Below, piece after piece: positions 1 through 5,995 of a stretch of DNA of 6,374 nucleotides. The DNA comes from Desulfobacteraceae bacterium (GTDB lineage: Bacteria; Desulfobacterota; DSM-4660; Desulfatiglandales; Desulfatiglandaceae): NCBI GenBank assembly GCA_030589715.1, contig JAUUVE010000128.1:1-6374 (forward strand). The letters are read 5' to 3'. The translations under genes were made by a program, and so were the position numbers. Below the pieces are notes generated by a model. The model saw only the letters and a list, made by a program, of their open reading frames with translations, ran no database searches and was not told where the DNA came from. Positions within the stretch are counted from its first letter, which is position 1, and every line of letters starts with the position of its first letter.

Positions 1-834
1 CCGGACATGCAGACCGCGGGGGGCACCTTTGCAGGATGGCATGGTGTGGATGAATTCGGACGGGCATGGAAAAGAGGGTCCTGCATTGGTGGCGTTATCA
101 GGACCCAAGAAGACATCAAGAAGTATATTCCCGACCTGAAACTGGAGAAAAGGACCAACCCGGGCAGGACCAGACATATTATGGAGAAGCACCCTGACAA
201 GGCATTCGCTCTAACAACACACACGGGTCCATTCGGATTGACCATGGAGAGTATCGGGTTTGAAGAATTTATGTACATGTACATGGATGATCGGCCATTC
301 ATCGAAAGATTATTATGGGAGCGAACCAAATGGTTTGGTGAAATCGCTGCCTACGGTGCTGAATTGGGGGCCGATTTTATACTCATGGGAGATGACGTCG
401 CCTTTAAGGGCAACACGTTCATCTCCCCCGTGGATTTCGAAGAATTGATGGTTCCCTGCTATCGACACATTGTTACCAGGGCGGACATTCCTCTAATCTG
501 GCACTCGGACGGATATATAACCCCGCTTCTGGATGTGGCGATTAAGGCCGGGATAGCCGGGGTTCATTCCCTCGAACCCACCGCAGGTGTTGATCTGGGC
601 CAAGTAAAGAAGGATTACGGCAGTCAGTTGATCCTGGTTGGGAATGTCGATTGCGGAGAAGCCCTTTGCCAGGGTGACCTTGAAAAGGTGCGGCAAGATG
701 TGAAGCGCTGTATGTCTCAGGCCAAAGAAGGCGGGCGATATATTTTATCGGATAGCAACTCAATCCATGCAGGCTGCCATCCAGAGGCCGTAAAAGAGAT
801 GTTTCAATATGCCAGGGAGATTGGCATGTATTGA
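1..834 (+). CDS. UroD-superfamily protein (uroporphyrinogen decarboxylase/corrinoid methyltransferase-like), 5'-partial
   Basis: The frame is already open at base 1 (Pro-Asp before the Met at base 7), so that Met is probably internal. About 277 residues are present, against roughly 330-390 usual for the family, so the N-terminus lies outside the window. Counting from the Met at base 7, visible marks of the UroD/MtaA fold are WHSDG at 165-169, an EP pair at 190-191 in the following strand, GNVDC at 212-216, and a C-terminal SNSIHAGCHPE segment at 250-260. Members of COG0407 are either true HemE, which decarboxylates uroporphyrinogen III, or soluble methyltransferases that move methyl groups to or from corrinoid proteins. 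The SNSIH tail and the setting fit the methyltransferase-like, uncharacterised branch better than HemE. MtaA/MtbA-type enzymes bind zinc through H-x-C plus a later Cys. Here the pattern is H-S-D with a single Cys at 257, so I leave the substrate open. It ends 31 bases from the convergent PanE-like gene. Confidence 0.88.
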   Translation, partial: PDMQTAGGTFAGWHGVDEFGRAWKRGSCIGGVIRTQEDIKKYIPDLKLEKRTNPGRTRHIMEKHPDKAFALTTHTGPFGLTMESIGFEEFMYMYMDDRPFIERLLWERTKWFGEIAAYGAELGADFILMGDDVAFKGNTFISPVDFEELMVPCYRHIVTRADIPLIWHSDGYITPLLDVAIKAGIAGVHSLEPTAGVDLGQVKKDYGSQLILVGNVDCGEALCQGDLEKVRQDVKRCMSQAKEGGRYILSDSNSIHAGCHPEAVKEMFQYAREIGMY

Positions 835-865
835 ATAGAAAATGTGAGAACGTACCTCCGACTCA

Positions 866-1822
866 CTATACGAACCGATTAATACCACAGATGAGACGAT
901 AACAAGTTTCTACGGTTGGCACAGGGACACCCTGCTCACCCGCTTTCGTGACGACATAGCCAAGGGTTTCCTCAACCTCCAAACGTCGTCCACGCTCCAA
1001 GTCCTGGAGAGTGGACAACCGGTGAGTCGGCGCACGAGATTCCATCACTGCTCCGGATTCCAGCAACTTCTCGATCGCTTTTCGCTCCGAAACGGAGGCA
1101 ATCGTCTTCACAGCGAGAGGTGGTCTGTCTTCAAGAGGGATGTTAAACTTGTCGGCTAACGCAGCAGTTTCTCTCATCATGCGCGCGCCTATAATAGCGG
1201 TGTCGGAGTCTGACAAGAACTTATATGTCTCAAGGCGGGTGAGAACTGCTAAAGCCATAAGGCCCGCCCATCCTACGAATTTAGACCATTCGATGGTCTG
1301 AATCCGGAGCGTGGTTTCGGCATGAATCCCTGATCTATCAAGTGCCTCGACGAGATTTCTCACGCGTTCTGATGTTCCCTCCGGTAATTCACCTACATAG
1401 AAGCATTGGTTCAGCGTGAAACGGACTGGCCCTTCTGGCATCATCTCTGCACTGAACATGGCTGCTGCCCCTAACGTCTTTTCCTTTCCAAACACTTTGG
1501 CCAATTGTTCATTCTTTACAACCCCATTTTGAACAGACAGGACGCTCGAAACTCCGAGATGGCTGACACTGGCCAAGGCCGACTCCATGTCGTATGTCTT
1601 CACCGTGACAATCAGGACATCGGCCTCAGAGATGCTCTTTGGGTCGGTTACGACCGTGCATGGGGTGGTGAAGTCAACCAAACCGGTTATAGTGATGCCG
1701 TGTTCCTTCAAGTATTTTGCTCGCTCCCCGCGGGCAGCCAATTTCACATCTTCACCGGCCCGTTTCAAGTGCCCGGCAAGTACGGACCCCAGTGCTCCTG
1801 CGCCCAAAATGACAATTTTCAT
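866..1822 (-). CDS. panE: 2-dehydropantoate 2-reductase (ketopantoate reductase) family protein
   Basis: This 318-residue cytosolic oxidoreductase has the usual family length. The N-terminal Rossmann fold opens with GAGALG at 7-12, the NADPH-binding glycine motif, followed by VQNG at 97-100. The C-terminal helical domain carries the catalytic-type lysine K181 in EWSKF and a STLQDLERGRRLEVE stretch (270-284), in which E282 matches the conserved substrate-binding glutamate of E. coli PanE (E256). PanE reduces ketopantoate to pantoate with NADPH in pantothenate/CoA synthesis. However, the asparagines that follow the lysine in E. coli PanE (N180, N184) align here with W185 and M189, so the true substrate may be another 2-keto acid. 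The start is well supported: a GGGAGGGAG ribosome site lies 6 bases upstream and a TATAAT box lies behind it. No panB or panC is adjacent, and the gene looks monocistronic. Family assignment is firm; the specific enzyme name is tentative. Confidence 0.85.
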   Translation of the reverse strand: MKIVILGAGALGSVLAGHLKRAGEDVKLAARGERAKYLKEHGITITGLVDFTTPCTVVTDPKSISEADVLIVTVKTYDMESALASVSHLGVSSVLSVQNGVVKNEQLAKVFGKEKTLGAAAMFSAEMMPEGPVRFTLNQCFYVGELPEGTSERVRNLVEALDRSGIHAETTLRIQTIEWSKFVGWAGLMALAVLTRLETYKFLSDSDTAIIGARMMRETAALADKFNIPLEDRPPLAVKTIASVSERKAIEKLLESGAVMESRAPTHRLSTLQDLERGRRLEVEETLGYVVTKAGEQGVPVPTVETCYRLICGINRFV

Positions 1823-1828
1823 GCGAAT

Positions 1829-1837
1829 CTCCCTCCC
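1829..1837 (-). promoter_or_regulatory. Strong ribosome binding site of the panE-like gene
   Basis: Read on the minus strand the bases are GGGAGGGAG, ending 6 bases before the ATG at 1822-1820. This is the clearest Shine-Dalgarno site in the window and settles the start of the gene. Confidence 0.75.
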
Positions 1838-1849
1838 GACATGTTGTCG
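1837..1849. repeat. 13-bp inverted repeat in the panE-like leader
   Basis: CGACA and TGTCG are separated by TGT, giving perfect 5-base arms. The element lies between the predicted transcription start and the ribosome site and touches the edge of the Shine-Dalgarno sequence. It could be a repressor half-site pair or a small RNA hairpin, or it may be chance, because arms this short occur often. Confidence 0.3.
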
Positions 1850-1857
1850 ACGGTGTT

Positions 1858-1886
1858 ATTATATCCTATGGCAATCTAACTTATGG
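1858..1886 (-). promoter_or_regulatory. Predicted sigma-70 type promoter of the panE-like gene
   Basis: On the minus strand a perfect TATAAT (1863-1858) is preceded, with 17 bases between, by CCATAA (1886-1881), which is a poor -35 element. Transcription starting near 1851 would give a leader of about 28 bases containing the ribosome site. The -10 box is convincing. The weak -35 suggests low constitutive expression or help from an activator, which is inference. Confidence 0.5.
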
Positions 1887-1894
1887 GCTCTTAT

Positions 1895-1930
1895 CCATTC
1901 CCCTGCATGGTGAGTTAGCAGCAGGGGTGG
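1895..1930. repeat. Imperfect inverted repeat (hairpin-capable) upstream of the panE-like promoter
   Basis: CCCCTGC (1900-1906) pairs with GCAGGGG (1921-1927). The pairing extends outward as CCA (1895-1897) with TGG (1928-1930) across a two-base bulge, giving 10 base pairs around a 14-base loop. No run of T follows on either strand, so it is not a standard intrinsic terminator. It lies just upstream of the predicted -35 region and immediately before the FmdE-like remnant. An operator or a scar of rearrangement are both possible. Confidence 0.4.
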
Positions 1931-1934
1931 TTGA

Positions 1935-2141
1935 ACAGTAACTGAACGTATCCTTGAGGCTCGTCCGGAAGAACTCTTTGAGGTCAAGCCGGCCTCGGGG
2001 GACATCCCCGGTAAGGCACGGATTATGGAGAGCATCACCTGCGATAATTGCGGCGAGGCAACCATGGAATCTCGAACCCGGAGATTGCTCGGTCAAACCC
2101 TTTGCATCCCCTGCTTTGAGACCCTGGAACGGAGAGGTTAG
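1935..2141 (+). pseudogene. C-terminal zinc-ribbon remnant of an FmdE-like protein (5'-truncated)
   Basis: The plus-strand frame opens after a TGA at 1932-1934 and runs 68 codons to the TAG at 2139-2141. The product contains a C-x2-C (residues 36 and 39, CDNC) and, 17 residues on, a second C-x2-C (57 and 60, CIPC), a four-cysteine treble-clef/zinc-ribbon pattern. CDNCGE, then several arginines, then CIPCF is what I recall from the tail of FmdE-family proteins (COG2191, named for a protein encoded with molybdenum formylmethanofuran dehydrogenase). Full proteins are about 190-200 residues with an N-terminal HGHxCPG core, which is absent here. There is no ATG, GTG or TTG at the open end; the first Met is codon 31 (ATG at 2025), which would leave only 38 residues. 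An AAGG lies 8 bases before that ATG, so a tiny stand-alone zinc-ribbon protein is possible but less likely than a decayed gene. It stops 16 bases from the convergent end of btuD. Confidence 0.6.
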
Positions 2142-2157
2142 GAGGCCATCAGATGCC

Positions 2158-2988
2158 TCATGAGTCATCTGGATTCTGGCGGTCCAGGTCTTTACCTATC
2201 TTATCCAAGGTTATCAGGAAAACGTAAGGCTTTCCGGAAAGGGGATTCTTCTTCACAAGAACGACTGTCTTGTATACCTCTTCAATTGTCCGGTATGTAA
2301 GCACCTCCTCAGGTGTCCCTAATTTATGGATGGAGCCGTTATTGAGGAGAAGTAATCTGCTGCAGTATTCACTCGCAAGATTTAGGTCATGAAGGACCAT
2401 AAGGACCGTAAGCCCCAGTTCCCGGTTCAGCCTCCCTATAAGCTCCATGATCTGCGCCTGATGGGTAATGTCCAGATGTGAAGTTGGCTCGTCAAGCAGC
2501 AGAAGAATCGGCTCTTGGGCCAAGGCACGGGCTATGGAGGCAAGCTGCCTTTCCCCACCACTCAGTTCGGTCATTAATGACTCTTTGAGTCTAAAGGTGT
2601 CTGTCAGCCTCATATATTTCTCTACTATGGTCTCATCCTTGCTTGTCTCAAAAAACTGATATTTCCGATAATAGGGGAGCCTACCCAAAAGAATATATTC
2701 CTCAACAGTGGTCAAGACCGGATCTAGGAGCTGTGAGCTCACAGCAACCATCTGTGAAATCTCTTTCAAAGGGATCTTCCAGACATTCTTGCCATCAATA
2801 AGAATCTCTCCCTTATGTGGCTTCAAAATCCGCGTGATCGCTCGGAGAAGTGTTGTCTTTCCAGATCCATTTGGTCCTATGATGCCTATCAACTCCCCCT
2901 GACGTACAGTACAGCCAATATCATGAAGAACGATATTCTCATCATAGCCGGCAGAGAGGTTTTTTATCTTGAGGAGTTCCTCTTTCAT
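2158..2988 (-). CDS. btuD: Corrinoid ABC transporter ATP-binding protein BtuD-like
   Basis: This 276-residue cytoplasmic ATPase energises the importer formed with the two genes upstream. All nucleotide-binding motifs are intact: Walker A GPNGSGKTT (38-46), Q-loop Q86, signature LSGGE (142-146), Walker B ILLLLDEP (161-168, catalytic E167), D-loop SHLD (170-173) and switch H200. It is the FecE/BtuD/HmuV type (COG1120), with the tail V-x-x-NPLSGKP typical of that group. The chosen ATG (2988-2986) overlaps the TGA of btuC in an ATGA arrangement, a sign of translational coupling. The frame stays open back to an ATG at 3120, but that version would add 44 residues lying entirely inside btuC and unlike any ABC protein. 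The corrinoid assignment rests on cbiB and cobD in the same operon, because the ATPase alone cannot tell corrinoid from haem or siderophore transport. Confidence 0.9.
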   Translation of the reverse strand: MKEELLKIKNLSAGYDENIVLHDIGCTVRQGELIGIIGPNGSGKTTLLRAITRILKPHKGEILIDGKNVWKIPLKEISQMVAVSSQLLDPVLTTVEEYILLGRLPYYRKYQFFETSKDETIVEKYMRLTDTFRLKESLMTELSGGERQLASIARALAQEPILLLLDEPTSHLDITHQAQIMELIGRLNRELGLTVLMVLHDLNLASEYCSRLLLLNNGSIHKLGTPEEVLTYRTIEEVYKTVVLVKKNPLSGKPYVFLITLDKIGKDLDRQNPDDS

Positions 2989-3995
2989 AGCAAGACCTGT
3001 CTTTTTGCCAGGGCGTAAATAAAGACAATACCGCCGGTTATTCCTGTGATGACTCCAACCGGCAGCTCCAGCGGAGCGATTACCGTGCGTGCAAGGGTAT
3101 CGCAGAGGATCAAAAAACATGAACCTGCCAAGAAAGAGCTTATGAGGAGGATTCGATGGTCTGTGCCGGTAATCATCCTCATAAAATGGGGAACTACAAG
3201 CCCCACAAATCCTATGATACCTGCCACCGACACACTAAACCCTGTAAGGATTGAGGCAATGAGGAACAGGGTCCGTTTCGTCCTTGGGACGTTGACTCCC
3301 AAATGGATCGCCTCTTCCTCACCAAGGGCGAGAGCATTTAGATCAAGGCAGAAGAAATATGAGAGGATCAATCCAGCGAGGGCACCCCAAAGGGCGGTCT
3401 TTATCATGAACATATTCGGTTCATCGAGAGATCCCATGATCCAAAAGATAATGCTGTGGAGATCCTCAGTGCGTGACACCGCCATGGAGAGCATAACAAG
3501 TGATGATGAAATAAAGCTAATCATTACGCCTGTAAGTAACATCCCATGAATCCTCAAGATCCCTTTTTTCATGCTCAAGGTGTAGACAAGTATTATTACA
3601 AGTATTGCACCCACAAAGCCTGAAAGAGGATAGGCAAGGACACCGATTAAGGCGTACCACTTAAATATGATGTTGATGCACACCCCCAGGGAAGCACCGC
3701 CCGATATGCCCAGCGTATACGGTTCAACAAGCGGATTCCGAAACATGCCCTGGAGTATGGTTCCGGCAAGGCTCAAGGCCCCCCCAATGGCAAAACCGAG
3801 TATTATCCGTGGCAACCTTATATCAAACAGGATACTGTATTCCGCTGTGCCCCTCCCCTCTGAAATTATATTGATCATCCTTTTGAGGGGTATGCCCGCA
3901 GAACCAACACACAATGAAAGCACAGATACAAATACCAATAAGGCTGAAAGTATCAGAAGAACGGTCAACCACCTGGTTATCTTTTTTTCTATCAT
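2985..3995 (-). CDS. btuC: Corrinoid ABC transporter permease BtuC-like (FecCD family)
   Basis: This 336-residue inner-membrane permease is the expected size for a ten-helix FecCD/BtuC subunit that works as a homodimer. Recognisable family segments are RLPRIILGFAIGGALSLAG (60-78), LQGMFRNPLVEPYTLGISGG (81-100), a cytoplasmic ALGEEEAIHLGVNV loop (223-236) that forms the coupling region to the ATPase, GIIGFVGLVVPHFMR (259-273), TDHR (278-281), and the terminal LPVGVITGITGG (311-322). Hydrophobic helices run through most of the length. It begins one base after the btuF stop (TAA-G-ATG) and ends overlapping btuD, so the three transporter genes are almost certainly co-translated. Its Shine-Dalgarno is weak (purine-rich GAAGTAAG only), consistent with coupling from btuF. 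The family also carries Fe-siderophores and haem; the corrinoid assignment comes from the neighbours. Confidence 0.92.
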   Translation of the reverse strand: MIEKKITRWLTVLLILSALLVFVSVLSLCVGSAGIPLKRMINIISEGRGTAEYSILFDIRLPRIILGFAIGGALSLAGTILQGMFRNPLVEPYTLGISGGASLGVCINIIFKWYALIGVLAYPLSGFVGAILVIILVYTLSMKKGILRIHGMLLTGVMISFISSSLVMLSMAVSRTEDLHSIIFWIMGSLDEPNMFMIKTALWGALAGLILSYFFCLDLNALALGEEEAIHLGVNVPRTKRTLFLIASILTGFSVSVAGIIGFVGLVVPHFMRMITGTDHRILLISSFLAGSCFLILCDTLARTVIAPLELPVGVITGITGGIVFIYALAKRQVLL

Positions 3996-3996
3996 C

Positions 3997-4878
3997 TTAC
4001 TTCGTAGACAGAATCCCGGGATGGACTATCTCGACTATCTCTTTCAAGGCCTCCACAAAGGTAACAGGTGTGGGGCTGCAAACCTTGTCGGGGTCAACGA
4101 TATGAATGCTGTTGTTTCTAACAGCAGCGATTGACCGATACTTCATCCAGGCTTCCCTTTCCTTTTCTCCGGCCATACCCATTGTGGTAATAATTATCAC
4201 ATCCGGATTCCATGCCAGCACCTTTTCCCTGCTGTATACTCCTGACTTCTCGTCAAGTGCAATATTTGCTCCCCCACAAAATTCAATATAGTCATTTAGG
4301 AATGAATCCTTTGTTACTGTGAAGAGGGGCTTAATACCGAGCTGTATAAACATCTTTTTTTTGGGCAATCTCTTTGTCTTTTCGCTTATTTCACCTACCT
4401 GCCTTTTTGTATTATAAATAATCCTCTCTGCCTTATTCCTCTCCCCTATGATCTCAGCCAGTCTTAGAAACTGTTGGCAGATCTCTGAAAAGCTCTTGGG
4501 ATAATTAAAGCGCACAACCGGAATCCCTAGATTCTCCAACTTCCTGAGCTGCCTGGGTCTCGAAAGTGAGCTTACAAGCACAAGGTCTGGCTTGAGGCTT
4601 ATGATCTTTTCTATGTTGGCCTGGATAACTGTGCCTATCTTCTCTTTCTGTTTTGCCTCGGGGGGCACGACACAATAGATGGTATCTGCAATGAGCCTAT
4701 CTTCTGCCCCCAGCAGATAGATCTTCTCCGTAATTGTCGGAGCAAGGGAAACGATCCTCTTAGGATAACTTTGAGCCCCCACGCCACCATTGAGCATAAG
4801 GACACTAAGAAGTCCGACCAAGAAGAATAAAGCGGGGACACATGCTCCTCTACGATAGACAACCAAGACCTTTTTCAT
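3997..4878 (-). CDS. btuF: Periplasmic corrinoid-binding protein BtuF-like
   Basis: This 293-residue substrate-binding protein is of the BtuF/TroA-like class III. The N-terminus is a classical signal peptide: basic MKK and RR, a hydrophobic core at about 14-29, and a likely cut after GVGA at 35. There is no cysteine lipobox, so the mature protein should be free in the periplasm, which argues for an outer membrane. RIVSLAPTITEKIYLLGAED (41-60) is the usual first strand of the family. The stretch 173-222, with QLGIKPLFT, EFCGGANI and YSREKVLAW, matches from memory the E. coli BtuF segment QFGINPPFT...EVCGGENI...VSREQVLA, including the Glu that docks on the permease (here E218). That raises the chance of a corrinoid rather than a siderophore ligand. 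The start ATG has AGGG about 7 bases upstream. A stronger AAGGAG lies about 30 bases upstream inside a small inverted repeat. It begins 42 bases after cbiB. Confidence 0.88.
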   Translation of the reverse strand: MKKVLVVYRRGACVPALFFLVGLLSVLMLNGGVGAQSYPKRIVSLAPTITEKIYLLGAEDRLIADTIYCVVPPEAKQKEKIGTVIQANIEKIISLKPDLVLVSSLSRPRQLRKLENLGIPVVRFNYPKSFSEICQQFLRLAEIIGERNKAERIIYNTKRQVGEISEKTKRLPKKKMFIQLGIKPLFTVTKDSFLNDYIEFCGGANIALDEKSGVYSREKVLAWNPDVIIITTMGMAGEKEREAWMKYRSIAAVRNNSIHIVDPDKVCSPTPVTFVEALKEIVEIVHPGILSTK

Positions 4879-4895
4879 CGAATACCCTGATTCTA

Positions 4896-4910
4896 AAGGA
4901 TAAACTCCTT
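4896..4910 (-). promoter_or_regulatory. Small inverted repeat covering an AAGGAG in the btuF leader
   Basis: On the minus strand AAGGA and TCCTT flank a 5-base spacer, and the 5' arm lies within AAGGAG, a near-perfect Shine-Dalgarno that sits too far (about 30 bases) from the btuF ATG to serve it directly. It may be a hairpin in the cbiB-btuF spacer that tunes translation or mRNA stability, or chance. It is only 5 base pairs long. Confidence 0.25.
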
Positions 4911-4920
4911 CCGCGCCCCT

Positions 4921-5910
4921 TCAGGCCGCCAGGACCAATGCGCCCATGGTGCCGAACAGGGCAATCCAGGCCGAGCGATTTACAAGACCTGTCATTTTCC
5001 GGATGTGTACCGGTCCGGGCACCACATCCCCATCCCCCAGCCAGGGCTTGTCTTTCAGTCCATAAGGATACCTGGTAGGGCCTCCGAGACGCAGATGAAA
5101 CACCCCGGCGGTGAAGCTCTCCGCATGTGCAGCGTTTGGTGATTCATGTTTGAGCCTGTCTCTTAATGCAACCTTAAGTCCATCCATTGGTTTAAGCCCG
5201 CTGACCCATGCCCCTAGAAAAAGGATGGCAAGGGAGATGCGTGCCGGGATAAAGTTCATAATGTCATCGAGCCTTGCCCCTGCCCAGCCAAACTCTGAGT
5301 ACTCCTTATTTTTATACCCTACCATAGAGTCCAATGTGCTTGCGACCTTAAAGGCCGACATGCAGCACAGGGCGGGTATGACGGAAGAAGACCCCAGAAG
5401 AAGTGCCACTATACCTCCCACCATATACCAGAAAAGGGGTGAAAGAAACCCATCAACAAGGTTTTCTGCCAGGGTCTCCATCGCCGCCCTGCTCACCCCC
5501 TCCCCATCCAGATAGCGGACATCTCGTCCCACCACCATGGCAATGTCTTCTCTGGCTTTGGTCAAATCACCTGTCTCCAATGCTCGGATCACGGGTCTTA
5601 TGTGGACAATAAGATCCCTTAGGGCAAGGCATGAGTAACAGATGAAAAGATCAAAGCCCAATCCACACAACGGATGGAGCCCACGAAGGGCAAGGCTTAT
5701 AAAAAGATACACTGCCAGAGTGACTATTTCGAGGATCAGGACCAGAATGACTCCCCCCCATTTTCCCTCCAGACCACTGTGTCTTAATACCTTTGAACAG
5801 AAGGAGATGCCGTGCCCGATGATCCTGACAGGGTGGTACCTGTAACGGGGATCGCCTATGAAGAGATCAAGTATAAATGCAAAAAAAATGACAGCGACTA
5901 TTTGGAGCAT
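4921..5910 (-). CDS. cbiB: Adenosylcobinamide-phosphate synthase CbiB
   Basis: CbiB is an integral membrane enzyme of the late cobalamin pathway that amidates adenosylcobyric acid with (R)-1-amino-2-propanol phosphate, the product of CobD encoded next door. At 329 residues it has the normal length. Conserved blocks are all present and in order: LFIGDPRYRYHPVRIIG (16-32), METLAENLVDGFLSPLFW (144-161), STLDSMVGYKNKEYSEFGWA (191-210) continuing to ARLDD (212-216), ESPNA (256-260) and RLGGPTRYPYG (274-284). Hydrophobic spans near the N-terminus, 55-75, 160-185, 223-238 and the C-terminus fit a polytopic membrane protein. After SPNA it reads AHAE where many homologues have GWPE; I treat this as lineage variation. 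The ATG at 5910 is chosen because it gives the canonical N-terminus. An in-frame stop lies 30 bases upstream (5940-5938), and no clear Shine-Dalgarno is visible. Same operon as btuFCD. Confidence 0.95.
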   Translation of the reverse strand: MLQIVAVIFFAFILDLFIGDPRYRYHPVRIIGHGISFCSKVLRHSGLEGKWGGVILVLILEIVTLAVYLFISLALRGLHPLCGLGFDLFICYSCLALRDLIVHIRPVIRALETGDLTKAREDIAMVVGRDVRYLDGEGVSRAAMETLAENLVDGFLSPLFWYMVGGIVALLLGSSSVIPALCCMSAFKVASTLDSMVGYKNKEYSEFGWAGARLDDIMNFIPARISLAILFLGAWVSGLKPMDGLKVALRDRLKHESPNAAHAESFTAGVFHLRLGGPTRYPYGLKDKPWLGDGDVVPGPVHIRKMTGLVNRSAWIALFGTMGALVLAA

Positions 5911-5930
5911 GATACAATATGGGGTAGTGA

Positions 5931-5958
5931 TCAGTGGTCAGTTGTCAGTTGTCAGTTG
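5931..5958. repeat. Heptamer tandem repeat between cobD and cbiB
   Basis: Four head-to-tail 7-base units: TCAGTGG (5931-5937) followed by three perfect TCAGTTG copies (5938-5958). It fills about a third of the 85-base spacer between the cobD stop and the cbiB start. It is non-coding: in the cbiB frame it supplies the upstream stop. Short heptamer arrays of this kind occur dispersed between genes in some bacterial genomes. Here the copy number is low and no function is evident. Confidence 0.8.
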
Positions 5959-5995
5959 TGCTGGTAGCGGTTACAGGAAGTCACGCCTCACATCA

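Noticed and set aside
1505..1913. Two overlapping plus-strand open frames opposite the start of the panE-like gene.
   Set aside because: Both are shadows of the Rossmann domain coding sequence.
1891..1941. Plus-strand stretch in another frame reading LHGELAAGVVEQ before a stop, faintly like the FmdE HGHxCPG core, suggesting a frameshifted or internally deleted fmdE.
   Set aside because: The defining His and Cys are absent and the match is too short. I kept only the zinc-ribbon tail as supported.
2142..2159. GAGGC/GCCTC hairpin between the convergent FmdE remnant and btuD, considered as a bidirectional terminator.
   Set aside because: The stem is only 5 base pairs with an 8-base loop and there is no T-run on either side. 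It also overlaps the btuD stop region.
1859..2168. Minus-strand open frames of 68 and 95 codons in the panE-btuD gap.
   Set aside because: They are antisense to the clearly zinc-ribbon-coding plus frame and lack motifs.
2989..3120. A 44-residue N-terminal extension of BtuD starting at the ATG at 3120.
   Set aside because: It lies wholly inside btuC in another frame and does not resemble ABC ATPases. The ATG at 2988 gives the normal N-terminus and a typical ATGA overlap.
3046..3549. Plus-strand open frame of 167 codons opposite btuC.
   Set aside because: It is antisense to a fully conserved permease, has a composition rich in Arg, Ile, Met, Ser and Pro, and shows no recognisable motif.
3667..4134. 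Plus-strand open frame of 155 codons across the btuC/btuF junction.
   Set aside because: It is a shadow of two well-supported genes, with no ribosome site or domain visible.
5111..5515. Plus-strand open frame of 134 codons opposite cbiB.
   Set aside because: It is antisense to conserved CbiB blocks and has no protein-like motif.
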